Shown here piece after piece: positions 8,170 to 15,001 of a stretch of 20,234 bases of DNA (the first letter of the stretch is position 1; every line of letters begins with the position of its first letter). This DNA comes from a virus, in the IMG/VR virus record IMGVR_UViG_3300022074_002917, positions 1 to 20,234 of that record; one strand, 5' to 3'. The translations under genes and the position numbers were made by a program. Under the pieces are notes generated by a model that ran no database searches, was not told the DNA's origin, and was given only the letters and a program-made list of their open reading frames with translations.

Positions 8170-8824
8170 TAATGAAATTTTTGTTGACCAATCTGGAGAC
8201 AATGCTAACATAGATTTAGAGCAACTTGGTAGTGGAAACATTATCGGTGGTTTAAATTCTACTGCTGGTAGTCTTACAAATCCATTAGATTTAGATGGAA
8301 GTGCTTTGACACTTGACATCAATCAAATAGGTGACACTAATAAATTTCTTGGTGATATACTAGGAGATAATATTACAGGTTATTTTAATTTTGATGGCAA
8401 CTCAAACGCTTTTACTATTCAGGTGGACCCAACAAATACTTATGGTGCTGACAGTTCTGACTTTGATGTACAAGTTAATGGAGATAGTAATACATTTACT
8501 TTAGATGTAGCTACTGATTCAATGGCTAGTAGTACTGATTTAGATTGGATTATCAATGGAAGTAGTAACACATTAGATTTTGATATAAATTATGATGGTG
8601 GTACTTCTTATGTTGATATAGATGGAGACAGTAATTCTGTTACTTTTGATGGAAGTGGATATGCTGGTGGTTATTTTTATCTAGACCAAACAGGAGATTC
8701 ACGAACTTTTAACATACAGCAATTAAGTACTTTAAATAATGATTGGCTCAAAATACTTTCAACTGGCGATTCTGGTACTGTGTGTGTCATCCAAGATGAT
8801 AATGGCACAGCAGTCGGATGCTAG
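8105..8824 (+). CDS. Secreted curlin-like repeat protein (candidate CsgA/CsgB analogue)
   Basis: Probable substrate of the CsgG pore. A signal peptide (residues 1-20, hydrophobic core LMSLVVMLTALTA) is followed by eight related beta-strand repeats beginning near residues 26, 68, 93, 120, 146, 168, 190 and 214, spaced 22-27 residues apart except one 42-residue step. The core consensus is hydrophobic-x-Asp-x-x-x-Gly-Asp-Ser-Asn-Thr-hydrophobic-x-hydrophobic-Asp; examples are QVNGDSNTFTLDV, IINGSSNTLDFDI and DIDGDSNSVTFDG. Repeat length and the G..N turn resemble curlin (S-x5-Q-x-G-x-x-N-x-A-x3-Q), and the first repeat (QSGDNANIDLEQLGSGN) is closest to true curlin, but the rest replace Gln ladders with Asp, making the protein very acidic. 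Two Cys (227, 239) sit in the C-terminal repeat. AGAGAGGG at 8087-8094 is a plausible ribosome binding site. It starts within csgG and ends within the fecR-like gene. Confidence 0.75.
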   Translation: MKTLKLMSLVVMLTALTAYGDDNEIFVDQSGDNANIDLEQLGSGNIIGGLNSTAGSLTNPLDLDGSALTLDINQIGDTNKFLGDILGDNITGYFNFDGNSNAFTIQVDPTNTYGADSSDFDVQVNGDSNTFTLDVATDSMASSTDLDWIINGSSNTLDFDINYDGGTSYVDIDGDSNSVTFDGSGYAGGYFYLDQTGDSRTFNIQQLSTLNNDWLKILSTGDSGTVCVIQDDNGTAVGC

Positions 8825-9845
8825 TATTGGAAGCGTAACCGAACTAAATGGCATAGGCAGGATTGTAAGGGATAAACCTTATGATGCTGCCTTATCATTT
8901 GACATTGAAAGTTATGACAATGTCGAAACTTCTAATGGTAGAATAGGAATAACATTTCTTAATGATACCAAAGTTAGACTAACAGAACATTCACAATTAC
9001 TCATAGATGAATTTATCTATGACCCTGACCCATCTAAATCTAAGATGGCTCTACAGTTTGCTAGTGGTACTGCAAGATTTATTACTGGTAAACTAAATAA
9101 TATAAACAAAGAGAACATTGCTATCTCAACTCCGAGTGCAAATGTTTCCATTCGTGGTACAGATTTTACAATTACAGTCAATGAACTGGGAGAATCTCTT
9201 ATTATATTATTACCCAAATCAGATGGTACTCCAAGTGGAGAAATACTAGTAGCTACTGCTGCAGGTGAAGTATTATTAAATCAACCATACCAAGCTACTA
9301 CAGTATCTATGTTTGAAGTAGAACCAAGTAAACCTGTGATATTGGATATTACTTTAGAACTCATAGATAATATGTTAATTGTAAATGAACCACAGGAAAT
9401 AGAAAGAAATGAAGGAGAGATTGGAACTAGGGTTTCTAGTATTCTTGATGTTGATTTCCTTGAGTTTGATGATTTAGAAGTAGATTATTTAGCAGAGGAT
9501 AATTTAGAATTTACAGAGTTAGATATAAATTATCTTGATGTAAATTTTCTTGAAGACCTATTAGATATAATAGAAGACATAAATGAATTAGACCAAACAG
9601 AAACTTTGCTACAAGCTGAATTAGATTTAAAAGGTACATCGTTTGGATTTGACCAAGAAACTCAAATAAATACTTTTAGTACAGACAATGTATTAACATT
9701 CTTAAAATCTTTAGAAGATACAGTAAGATTAGATTTAGATAAGTCTGGTGCTTACACAGTAATATTAATACAGAATGGAAAGAGTACACAGATTATAGTG
9801 AATGGTGGTGGCTCTTCTACAATAACAATTAGACAAGGTAGTTAA
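8739..9845 (+). CDS. Periplasmic FecR-domain protein with acidic repeat region
   Basis: The N-terminus has a signal-peptide-like segment (1-23, FQLAILVLCVSS then MIMA). Residues about 31-148 form a FecR-type domain: IGSVTELNGIGRIVRD, GRIGITFLNDTKVRL, SQLLIDEFIYDP, ASGTARFITGKL and the hallmark TPSANVSIRGTDFTITV. Classical FecR is a TM anti-sigma regulator; here there is no downstream TM helix and no sigma factor gene nearby, so the domain should be free in the periplasm. Residues 233-285 form an unusual Asp/Glu/Leu repeat (for example LDVDFLEFDDLEVDYL), and the last 30 residues are a Gly/Ser/Asn-rich beta segment (VILIQNGKSTQIIVNGGGSS) faintly like a curlin repeat. The start lies within the curlin-like gene (86-nt overlap) without an obvious ribosome binding site; only this ATG provides the signal peptide. 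One base separates its stop from the cyclase gene. Confidence 0.8.
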   Translation: MIGSKYFQLAILVLCVSSKMIMAQQSDASIGSVTELNGIGRIVRDKPYDAALSFDIESYDNVETSNGRIGITFLNDTKVRLTEHSQLLIDEFIYDPDPSKSKMALQFASGTARFITGKLNNINKENIAISTPSANVSIRGTDFTITVNELGESLIILLPKSDGTPSGEILVATAAGEVLLNQPYQATTVSMFEVEPSKPVILDITLELIDNMLIVNEPQEIERNEGEIGTRVSSILDVDFLEFDDLEVDYLAEDNLEFTELDINYLDVNFLEDLLDIIEDINELDQTETLLQAELDLKGTSFGFDQETQINTFSTDNVLTFLKSLEDTVRLDLDKSGAYTVILIQNGKSTQIIVNGGGSSTITIRQGS

Positions 9846-9846
9846 T

Positions 9847-11595
9847 ATGAAGTGGGCTAGTTTATTATTAGGATTACTTACGCTTCCATTGTTATTTAAC
9901 TTTGGACCCTTAGAGGTCATGAGATTAAAAACATTTGATGCATTAGTCAAAACACCAGAACCATCTGGTTATTTTACCATATTAAATATTACAGAAGAGG
10001 ATGTCCAAAAGAGAGGAGGCTATCCTTTTCCAAGAGCAGACTTAGCTGACATACATATAGACTTATTGAATGAAGGAGCAATGGGTGTAGGTTGGGTAAT
10101 ATTATTTCCACAACCTGACAGACTAGGTGGCGATGAAGAGTTTGCAGATGCTTTACAATGGAGACATACTGTATTAGCAATGCCAGAGTTTAATAATAAT
10201 ATTTATCCTGAAACTCATGGTACTGTTATACTAGGACCAGATGTAAATTTACCACAGGCAAAAGGATTTTTAGAAAACATACCTCAATTAAAAGAAGTAG
10301 CAGTACAAGGTGCTGTCTCTGCTCCAGTAGATGTAGATAATCTTGTAAGAAGATTACCATTACTACAACAAACTCCGGATGGTTGGGTTGCTTCTTTCGG
10401 TATACAAGTTTTAAAGTCATTAGTAGAAGGAACTACATATCAAATAAAAACTAATGACAATGGTATTGAGATGATAAGAGTCAAAGGACTTGACCCAATA
10501 CCAACAGATAGTCTTGGTCGTAAATGGATTAGTTGGGTTGATACACCACAGACTACATTAGAGGAGATGGATGTTGCAGGTAAGTTTGTATTTGTAGGTG
10601 TTACTGCAGCAGGGGTAATGCCCACTTTAGCCACGCCAAATGGGCTATTAGAACCTCACAAGATACAGGCTGCCCTTGCAGAAAGTATTTTGATTAACTC
10701 TCCTTCCATACCCGACTATAGATTATTTGTAGAACTTATTTTATTATGCATATCAGGATTATTAATAACCTTCGTGATAAATCGCTTTGGTATTACTATG
10801 GGTGTATCATTGGCAGGTACGCTGATATTGTCGATGGGTGGGCTAGGTTACTATTTAATATCTCGAGGCTTTTTAGTTGATGTCACATGGAGTATGACAT
10901 GTATGACACTTTTGTCATTACAACAATTCTATTTAAGATTCAGAGAACAATATAAACTAAGACAACAAATCAAGAAACAGTTTGGTCATTACCTTGACCC
11001 AAGACAAGTAAAACAATTACAAGAAAATCCTGGACTGTTAAAGTTAGGTGGTGAGAGAAAGTATTGCACCATGTTATTTACTGATGTCAGAGGTTTTACA
11101 AACTTATCAGAAACATTAGAACCAGAACAAGTAACAGAGTTAATGAATAAAACATTAACCATACAAGCTAATGCAGTTAAGAAGTATGGTGGCATGGTTG
11201 ATAAATATATAGGTGATGCGATGATGGCTATCTTTAATGCTCCATTAGATTTAGATAACCACGAAGACAGAGCAATACTTACAGCTATAGAAATTAAAAG
11301 AAAAATGTTGGATGCAAACTTAGGTATTGAGATTGGTATTGGAATTAATTCAGGCGATGTTCTGTTAGGGAACTGTGGGTCAGAAGATAGATTCGATTAT
11401 ACTGCTATAGGTTCAGATGTAAACCTTGCAGCTCGATGTGAAAGTAGTTGTAAGGAAGTAGGAGAAGATATTGTGATAGCAAGAAACACTATTGAGAACA
11501 CAAATATCTATGTTGATAAGTTAAAACCTATAAAAATGAAGGGAATTTCTAAACCTGTAGAGATTTACACAGTAAATTTAGCTCAATATCTCTAA
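9847..11595 (+). CDS. CHASE2-domain membrane adenylate cyclase (class III)
   Basis: Predicted to sense a periplasmic signal and make cAMP from ATP in the cytoplasm. Order of parts: one N-terminal membrane helix (4-20); an extracytoplasmic CHASE2 domain (about 25-285, beginning VMRLKTFDALVK and including GYPFPRADLADIH); three membrane helices (about 293-311, 316-338, 343-360); a charged linker; and a class III cyclase domain (about 403-575). The catalytic set looks complete: metal-binding Asp413 (FTDVRGFT) and Asp457 (YIGDAMMAIF), adenine-selecting Lys453 and Thr519 (DYTAIGSDVNLAAR), and transition-state Asn526 and Arg530. The Lys/Thr pair is the one seen in CyaC-like adenylate cyclases, not guanylate or pyrimidine cyclases. 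AAGG at 9835-9838 precedes the ATG. FecR genes beside CHASE2 cyclases are known in bacteria (from memory); a phage copy is unusual. Confidence 0.93.
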   Translation: MKWASLLLGLLTLPLLFNFGPLEVMRLKTFDALVKTPEPSGYFTILNITEEDVQKRGGYPFPRADLADIHIDLLNEGAMGVGWVILFPQPDRLGGDEEFADALQWRHTVLAMPEFNNNIYPETHGTVILGPDVNLPQAKGFLENIPQLKEVAVQGAVSAPVDVDNLVRRLPLLQQTPDGWVASFGIQVLKSLVEGTTYQIKTNDNGIEMIRVKGLDPIPTDSLGRKWISWVDTPQTTLEEMDVAGKFVFVGVTAAGVMPTLATPNGLLEPHKIQAALAESILINSPSIPDYRLFVELILLCISGLLITFVINRFGITMGVSLAGTLILSMGGLGYYLISRGFLVDVTWSMTCMTLLSLQQFYLRFREQYKLRQQIKKQFGHYLDPRQVKQLQENPGLLKLGGERKYCTMLFTDVRGFTNLSETLEPEQVTELMNKTLTIQANAVKKYGGMVDKYIGDAMMAIFNAPLDLDNHEDRAILTAIEIKRKMLDANLGIEIGIGINSGDVLLGNCGSEDRFDYTAIGSDVNLAARCESSCKEVGEDIVIARNTIENTNIYVDKLKPIKMKGISKPVEIYTVNLAQYL

Positions 11596-11610
11596 ATCCT
11601 ATCAGAGGCA

Positions 11611-11695
11611 CACAGAAGCCCTGTATTAAATAGTTGTTCTTACGATACCTATCGCATTAGGTAGTATCAAAGAATGCAATACAGAGCATCCTGTG
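11611..11695. terminator. Long imperfect stem-loop between converging gene units (candidate bidirectional terminator)
   Basis: The only spacer between the converging units (11596-11708) folds into a nested hairpin. Tip: GATACCTA (11644-11651) with TAGG...TATC (11658-11668, 3-nt bulge), loop TCGCAT. Next: TTCTT (11637-11641) with AAGAA (11670-11674). Then CTGTATT (11621-11627) with AATACAG (11678-11684). Base: CACAG (11611-11615) with CTGTG (11691-11695). A short T run (11703-11706) follows on the plus strand; no U tract is seen for the minus strand. Pairing was found by eye, without energies. Confidence 0.45.
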
Positions 11696-11708
11696 AGGTC
11701 AATTTTCC

Positions 11709-11933
11709 TTATTCTCCCATTTTTCTAGCATTTAAGTGATTTTCTATGTCTTGGTGTATAGAATCTAGTTTTGTAGTGCCTTCTCGCATTATAACTTCTA
11801 ATACAGCATAGTCTTCTGGTTTAAAATGTTCTTTTAATTTTGTAATATCTGTTGTTATTCTTTCAGTAATTAACTTACCAGACTTATCATACAAAAATTT
11901 ATAGCCTAAGAGAGTGGCTTCTTTTCTTTTCAT
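11709..11933 (-). CDS. Hypothetical protein, 74 aa, last gene of the replication unit
   Basis: I do not recognise this family. The product is small, charged and helical (KRKEATLLGYKFLYDKSGKL, then a Glu/Asp-rich helix ending HLNARKMGE), soluble, with no signal peptide or metal-binding cysteines. Its ATG overlaps the nrdB stop in an ATGA arrangement, so it is translated with the reductase and is almost certainly a real gene. It is the last gene before the convergent stem-loop. Proximity to nrdB suggests, but does not show, a link to nucleotide metabolism. Confidence 0.7.
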   Translation of the reverse strand: MKRKEATLLGYKFLYDKSGKLITERITTDITKLKEHFKPEDYAVLEVIMREGTTKLDSIHQDIENHLNARKMGE

Positions 11934-12904
11934 TTCTCAAATCCTGTAAATGTAATATTATCTTGTCTTCCTCGTAGCCCTGCTTTCATATATGTAGTTG
12001 CTCGACCTTCAAAGAAGTTCTGATGTTCTACTCCCATGACTTCATCTATCCAACCAAGAGGATTTTCTTTCTGGTCATAATTAGTTTTAAGACCAAGTTG
12101 TAATAATCTTCTATCAGCTATGTATCTATTGTATGCATACATATCTTTTTTAGTTAGTCCTTGTAAGTCTCCCATCTCAAACACTAAGTCTAAGAACTTA
12201 TCTTCAAGTGTTACCATCTCTCTACAGATTTCATATATTTCTTTCTTGAAATCATCTGTCCATATATCTATGTTTTCTTTTATAAATTCTCTAAACAGTT
12301 TAGTCATTGCTTCTACATGCATTGATTCATCACGAATAGAATATGTTACTATCTGACCCATGCCTTTCATCTTTCCAAACCTTGGGAAGTTTAACAAGAT
12401 TGCAAAGCTACTAAATAATTGTAGTCCTTCTGTAAAAGCAGAGTAAACAGCAAGAGTTTTTGCTATTGTTCTTTTATCAGACTTAGTAGGTTTAAAGTTA
12501 GAAACATAGTCATGTTTATCTGCCATCTCTTCGTAATCAGCAAAAGCTTTATACTCTATGTCAGGCATACCTACAGTATCAAGTAGTAAACTGTATGCAT
12601 GTTGATGTATTGATTCCATGTTGGCAAAAGATGACATCATCATTCTTGCTTCTGGTTTTGTAAAAGTACGCATGTACTTATCTATATATCCACTAGCTAC
12701 ATCTACATCTGATTGTGTAAACAATCTAAATATCTGTGTTAGTAAATTCTTTTCTGTATCATTTAAGTCTTGCCAGTCTTTGACATCTGTATGTAAAGGT
12801 ACAGATTCCGGCATCCAATGCATTTGATTTTGTAATACATAATAATCAAACATCCATGGGTACTCAAAAGGTTTGTAATAATCTCTGTTACCTAGTAAAC
12901 TCAT
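11930..12904 (-). CDS. nrdB: Class I ribonucleotide reductase, beta subunit
   Basis: Carries the dinuclear metal centre that generates the radical used by the alpha subunit to reduce NDPs to dNDPs. Metal ligands and radical site are visible: Asp66 region (TQSDVDVASGY), Glu97 and His100 with the radical Tyr104 in MESIHQHAY, Glu159 (AFTEGLQLF), and Glu193/His196 (RDESMH). Presence of the Tyr argues against the Tyr-less class Ic type. At 324 aa it is shorter than E. coli NrdB (376), mainly at the N-terminus, as is common in phages. The C-terminal tail that docks in NrdA is short (ending TFTGFEK). It overlaps the small upstream gene by 17 nt and the downstream 74-aa gene by 4 nt, so the reductase genes form one unit. 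Confidence 0.94.
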   Translation of the reverse strand: MSLLGNRDYYKPFEYPWMFDYYVLQNQMHWMPESVPLHTDVKDWQDLNDTEKNLLTQIFRLFTQSDVDVASGYIDKYMRTFTKPEARMMMSSFANMESIHQHAYSLLLDTVGMPDIEYKAFADYEEMADKHDYVSNFKPTKSDKRTIAKTLAVYSAFTEGLQLFSSFAILLNFPRFGKMKGMGQIVTYSIRDESMHVEAMTKLFREFIKENIDIWTDDFKKEIYEICREMVTLEDKFLDLVFEMGDLQGLTKKDMYAYNRYIADRRLLQLGLKTNYDQKENPLGWIDEVMGVEHQNFFEGRATTYMKAGLRGRQDNITFTGFEK

Positions 12905-13103
12905 CGAAATTCTCCTTTAATGTTTTAAGTTTATCTTCTGCAGTAGCTAACTTATCTATTTCAATATCCATTGTTTCAATAATGTTAGGATGCTCAGCAA
13001 CACCAACACTATTTTTAAAATAGTTTAATAAATTAGTTTCAGCTTCTGCCTTTTCTGCTTCATACTTTAAGCGTAAAGCATTATATAATTTTTGTTTTAT
13101 CAT
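12888..13103 (-). CDS. Small helical phage protein between nrdA and nrdB, 71 aa
   Basis: Function unknown. The protein is two charged helices separated by a VGVAEHPNI turn; the second helix reads IDKLATAEDKLKTL. I remember similar HP-turn plus AEDKL-helix small proteins next to reductase or replication genes in T7-like and marine phages, without any assigned role. It starts 2 nt after nrdA and its last 17 nt overlap the start of nrdB, so it is translationally tied to both subunits. There is no membrane segment or signal peptide. The constant position between the subunits makes an accessory role in the reductase conceivable, but nothing in the sequence proves it. Confidence 0.75.
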   Translation of the reverse strand: MIKQKLYNALRLKYEAEKAEAETNLLNYFKNSVGVAEHPNIIETMDIEIDKLATAEDKLKTLKENFDEFTR

Positions 13104-13105
13104 AA

Positions 13106-15001
13106 TTATCCCTCACAGGCTACACATTCCACATCATCCAACTTGATTCTTGGAACTTTAATATTAACATTTTCTACACTTCTAGCTGCGTTGGACCTAA
13201 AGTAGTATAGTGATTTTAATTTATTCATACCATACCAATGAACATCATTTACATACTGCATGTATTCATCATGAGTATCTTGTCCTTCTGTTGCTTTTGG
13301 TAAAGTAAAAAAGAGATTAACAGATTGTGCTTGACAAATATATTGTTGTCTTTGATAGGCATGTTCAACAATCCATATCTGATTTATCTCATTTGCTGTT
13401 TTAAATATTTCTTTTTCATCATCAGTAAGAATATCTAAATGTTGTACCGAGCCATCCTTTGCAGATATATCTTTCCAAAGCTCATCTAATTCTTTATCTT
13501 TTAGTCCTTTGTCTTTAAAAATCTTTTCAAGGAATTTGTTTTTAACTTGATAACTACCTGATAAAGTTTTGTGAGTATATGCATTGGCACGATAAGGCTC
13601 AATAGAAGGACTAGTACCGGAACAGATAATACCAGAACTAGCGTTAGGAGCAATAGCAAGAAGGTTAGCATTGCGAATGTCATCACTAAGTAAATCAGGG
13701 CATCCACCACGCATCTCAGCCAATCTTTTAGAAGCTTGAACAGCTTTGTTCTTAATGTGTTTAAATGCTTGATGATTGAAGCTGGTTGCCAGAACTCCCT
13801 CGAAAGGAATATTTCTAGACTGGAGGTAAGCATGGAAACCCATCGCACCCAAACCCAACGACCTCTCTCTATAAGCCGAATAAGCTGACTTGGCAAACCC
13901 TTCTTTGCCTTCTCTAATATACTTTGTAAACCTTTTAAAATTTGCACTATATCCTCCTAACTGTGATGTATCTACTGCATTTTCTATGTAATGCTCTATT
14001 ACATTATCTAACATTGTAATTAAATCTTCTATAAAATAATTATCACTAACCCATGTATCAAACTTTTCTAAGTTTACAGAAGATAGACAACATACTGCAG
14101 TCCTTTCTTCATTTGTTGGTAAAGTAATCTCTGAACATAAATTACTTTGTCTTATTTGTAATCCTAATTTTTGTTGTTGTTCAGGTAAAGCATCATTACA
14201 TGTATCAATATTAATCATGTATGGCTCTCCTGTTTCTGCTCTAGCATTTATAATTTGAAACCATAAATCTCTAGCATTTATAACTTTTACTGCCTCATTT
14301 GTTTTAGGGTCAATCAATCTCCAATCTTCATCATCCTTTACTGCATCTAAGAATGCATTAGTTATATTAATTCCATTATGTAAGTTCAAACATTTTCTAT
14401 TTATATCTCCACCAGATTCTTTACGCATATTTATAAACTCTTCTATTTCTGGATGACTAACATCCAAGTATGCTGCATAACTTCCTCTTCTTGTAGTGCC
14501 TTGATTAAAGGCTAACATCTGTGAATCTACTACATGCATGAAAGGAATTGAACCAGTAGAACGACTGCCGTGAGTAGTAGGTATACCATTACTCCTAACA
14601 TCTCCCCAAAATCCACCAATGCCTCCACCTGAACTTGCCAACCAAATGTTTTCATCATAGTGAGCAGATAAACCACTCCTGCTGTCAGGTACATAATTAA
14701 GGAAGCAACTAATAGGTAACCCACGAGTAGTTCCCCCGTTACTAAGTATAGGAGTGCTAAACATGAACCACCTATCGGAACTGTAATTATAAAGTCTTTG
14801 AGCCAATTCATAATCTGTCTCGCCTTTGTAGGTGGCTGCGAAGACTGAGGCTCTTGCAAACGCTTCTTGTGCATGTGTTTCTCCTTCCCAAAAGTATCTA
14901 TCTCTTAGTGTATCTAAACTAAATTTATCAAAGTGTTTCTCTTTGTCATAGTCTATTTCAATTCCCAAGTAAGGCTTGGTTCCTATTTTATCATCAACCA
15001 T
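13106..15001 (-). CDS. nrdA: Class I ribonucleotide reductase, alpha subunit, no ATP cone
   Basis: Catalytic subunit reducing ribonucleotides for phage DNA synthesis. Active-site residues are intact: Cys99 (LPISCF) and Cys304 (AVCCLSS) form the redox pair, Asn287-Leu-Cys289-Ser-Glu291 holds the thiyl radical, and Tyr599/Tyr600 (SLYYFRS) are the radical relay. The C-terminal tail keeps the swinging thiol pair Cys626/Cys629 (ECVACEG), so it should use thioredoxin or glutaredoxin. The N-terminus enters the core fold almost at once (631 aa against 761 in E. coli), leaving no room for the ATP-cone domain, so dATP feedback inhibition at that site is expected to be absent. The ATG at 14999-15001 is preceded by GAGGAAG and overlaps the DUF3310-like gene by 8 nt. 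Confidence 0.95.
   Translation of the reverse strand: MVDDKIGTKPYLGIEIDYDKEKHFDKFSLDTLRDRYFWEGETHAQEAFARASVFAATYKGETDYELAQRLYNYSSDRWFMFSTPILSNGGTTRGLPISCFLNYVPDSRSGLSAHYDENIWLASSGGGIGGFWGDVRSNGIPTTHGSRSTGSIPFMHVVDSQMLAFNQGTTRRGSYAAYLDVSHPEIEEFINMRKESGGDINRKCLNLHNGINITNAFLDAVKDDEDWRLIDPKTNEAVKVINARDLWFQIINARAETGEPYMINIDTCNDALPEQQQKLGLQIRQSNLCSEITLPTNEERTAVCCLSSVNLEKFDTWVSDNYFIEDLITMLDNVIEHYIENAVDTSQLGGYSANFKRFTKYIREGKEGFAKSAYSAYRERSLGLGAMGFHAYLQSRNIPFEGVLATSFNHQAFKHIKNKAVQASKRLAEMRGGCPDLLSDDIRNANLLAIAPNASSGIICSGTSPSIEPYRANAYTHKTLSGSYQVKNKFLEKIFKDKGLKDKELDELWKDISAKDGSVQHLDILTDDEKEIFKTANEINQIWIVEHAYQRQQYICQAQSVNLFFTLPKATEGQDTHDEYMQYVNDVHWYGMNKLKSLYYFRSNAARSVENVNIKVPRIKLDDVECVACEG

Noticed and set aside
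8739-8824. Possibility that the curlin-like gene and FecR gene are one frameshifted gene
   Set aside because: Each frame makes sense alone: the FecR frame supplies its own start and signal peptide, while the curlin-like frame continues its repeat pattern to a clean stop.
8739-9845. FecR as the anti-sigma partner of an ECF sigma factor
   Set aside because: No sigma-factor gene, no cytoplasmic anti-sigma domain and no TM helix are present; the only adjacent signalling gene is the CHASE2 cyclase.
6846-11595. Cassette as recent bacterial contamination or an assembly chimera
   Set aside because: Base composition and codon use look as AT-rich as the surrounding phage genes, and csgF overlaps the preceding phage gene by 20 nt, so no junction is visible. 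Read-level coverage would settle it.
9847-11595. Pyrimidine cyclase of a Pycsar-type defence system
   Set aside because: The Lys453/Thr519 adenine-selecting pair, CHASE2 sensor and TM helices point to an adenylate cyclase receptor, and no Pycsar effector gene is adjacent.
11596-11708. tRNA or riboswitch in the convergent spacer
   Set aside because: The pairing is a single long imperfect hairpin with no cloverleaf, no T-loop GTTCGA-type motif and no gene directly downstream to regulate in cis.
13501-13947. 148-codon minus-strand frame with hydrophobic residues inside nrdA
   Set aside because: It lies wholly within nrdA in another frame on the same strand; nrdA there encodes conserved reductase sequence, and the alternative product is a low-complexity Leu/Val string typical of a shadow frame.
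14530-14874. 114-codon minus-strand frame resembling a membrane protein inside nrdA
   Set aside because: The apparent TM segments come from the frame-shifted reading of conserved nrdA codons around Cys99 and the GGGIGG loop; no independent ribosome binding site or conservation signal is seen.
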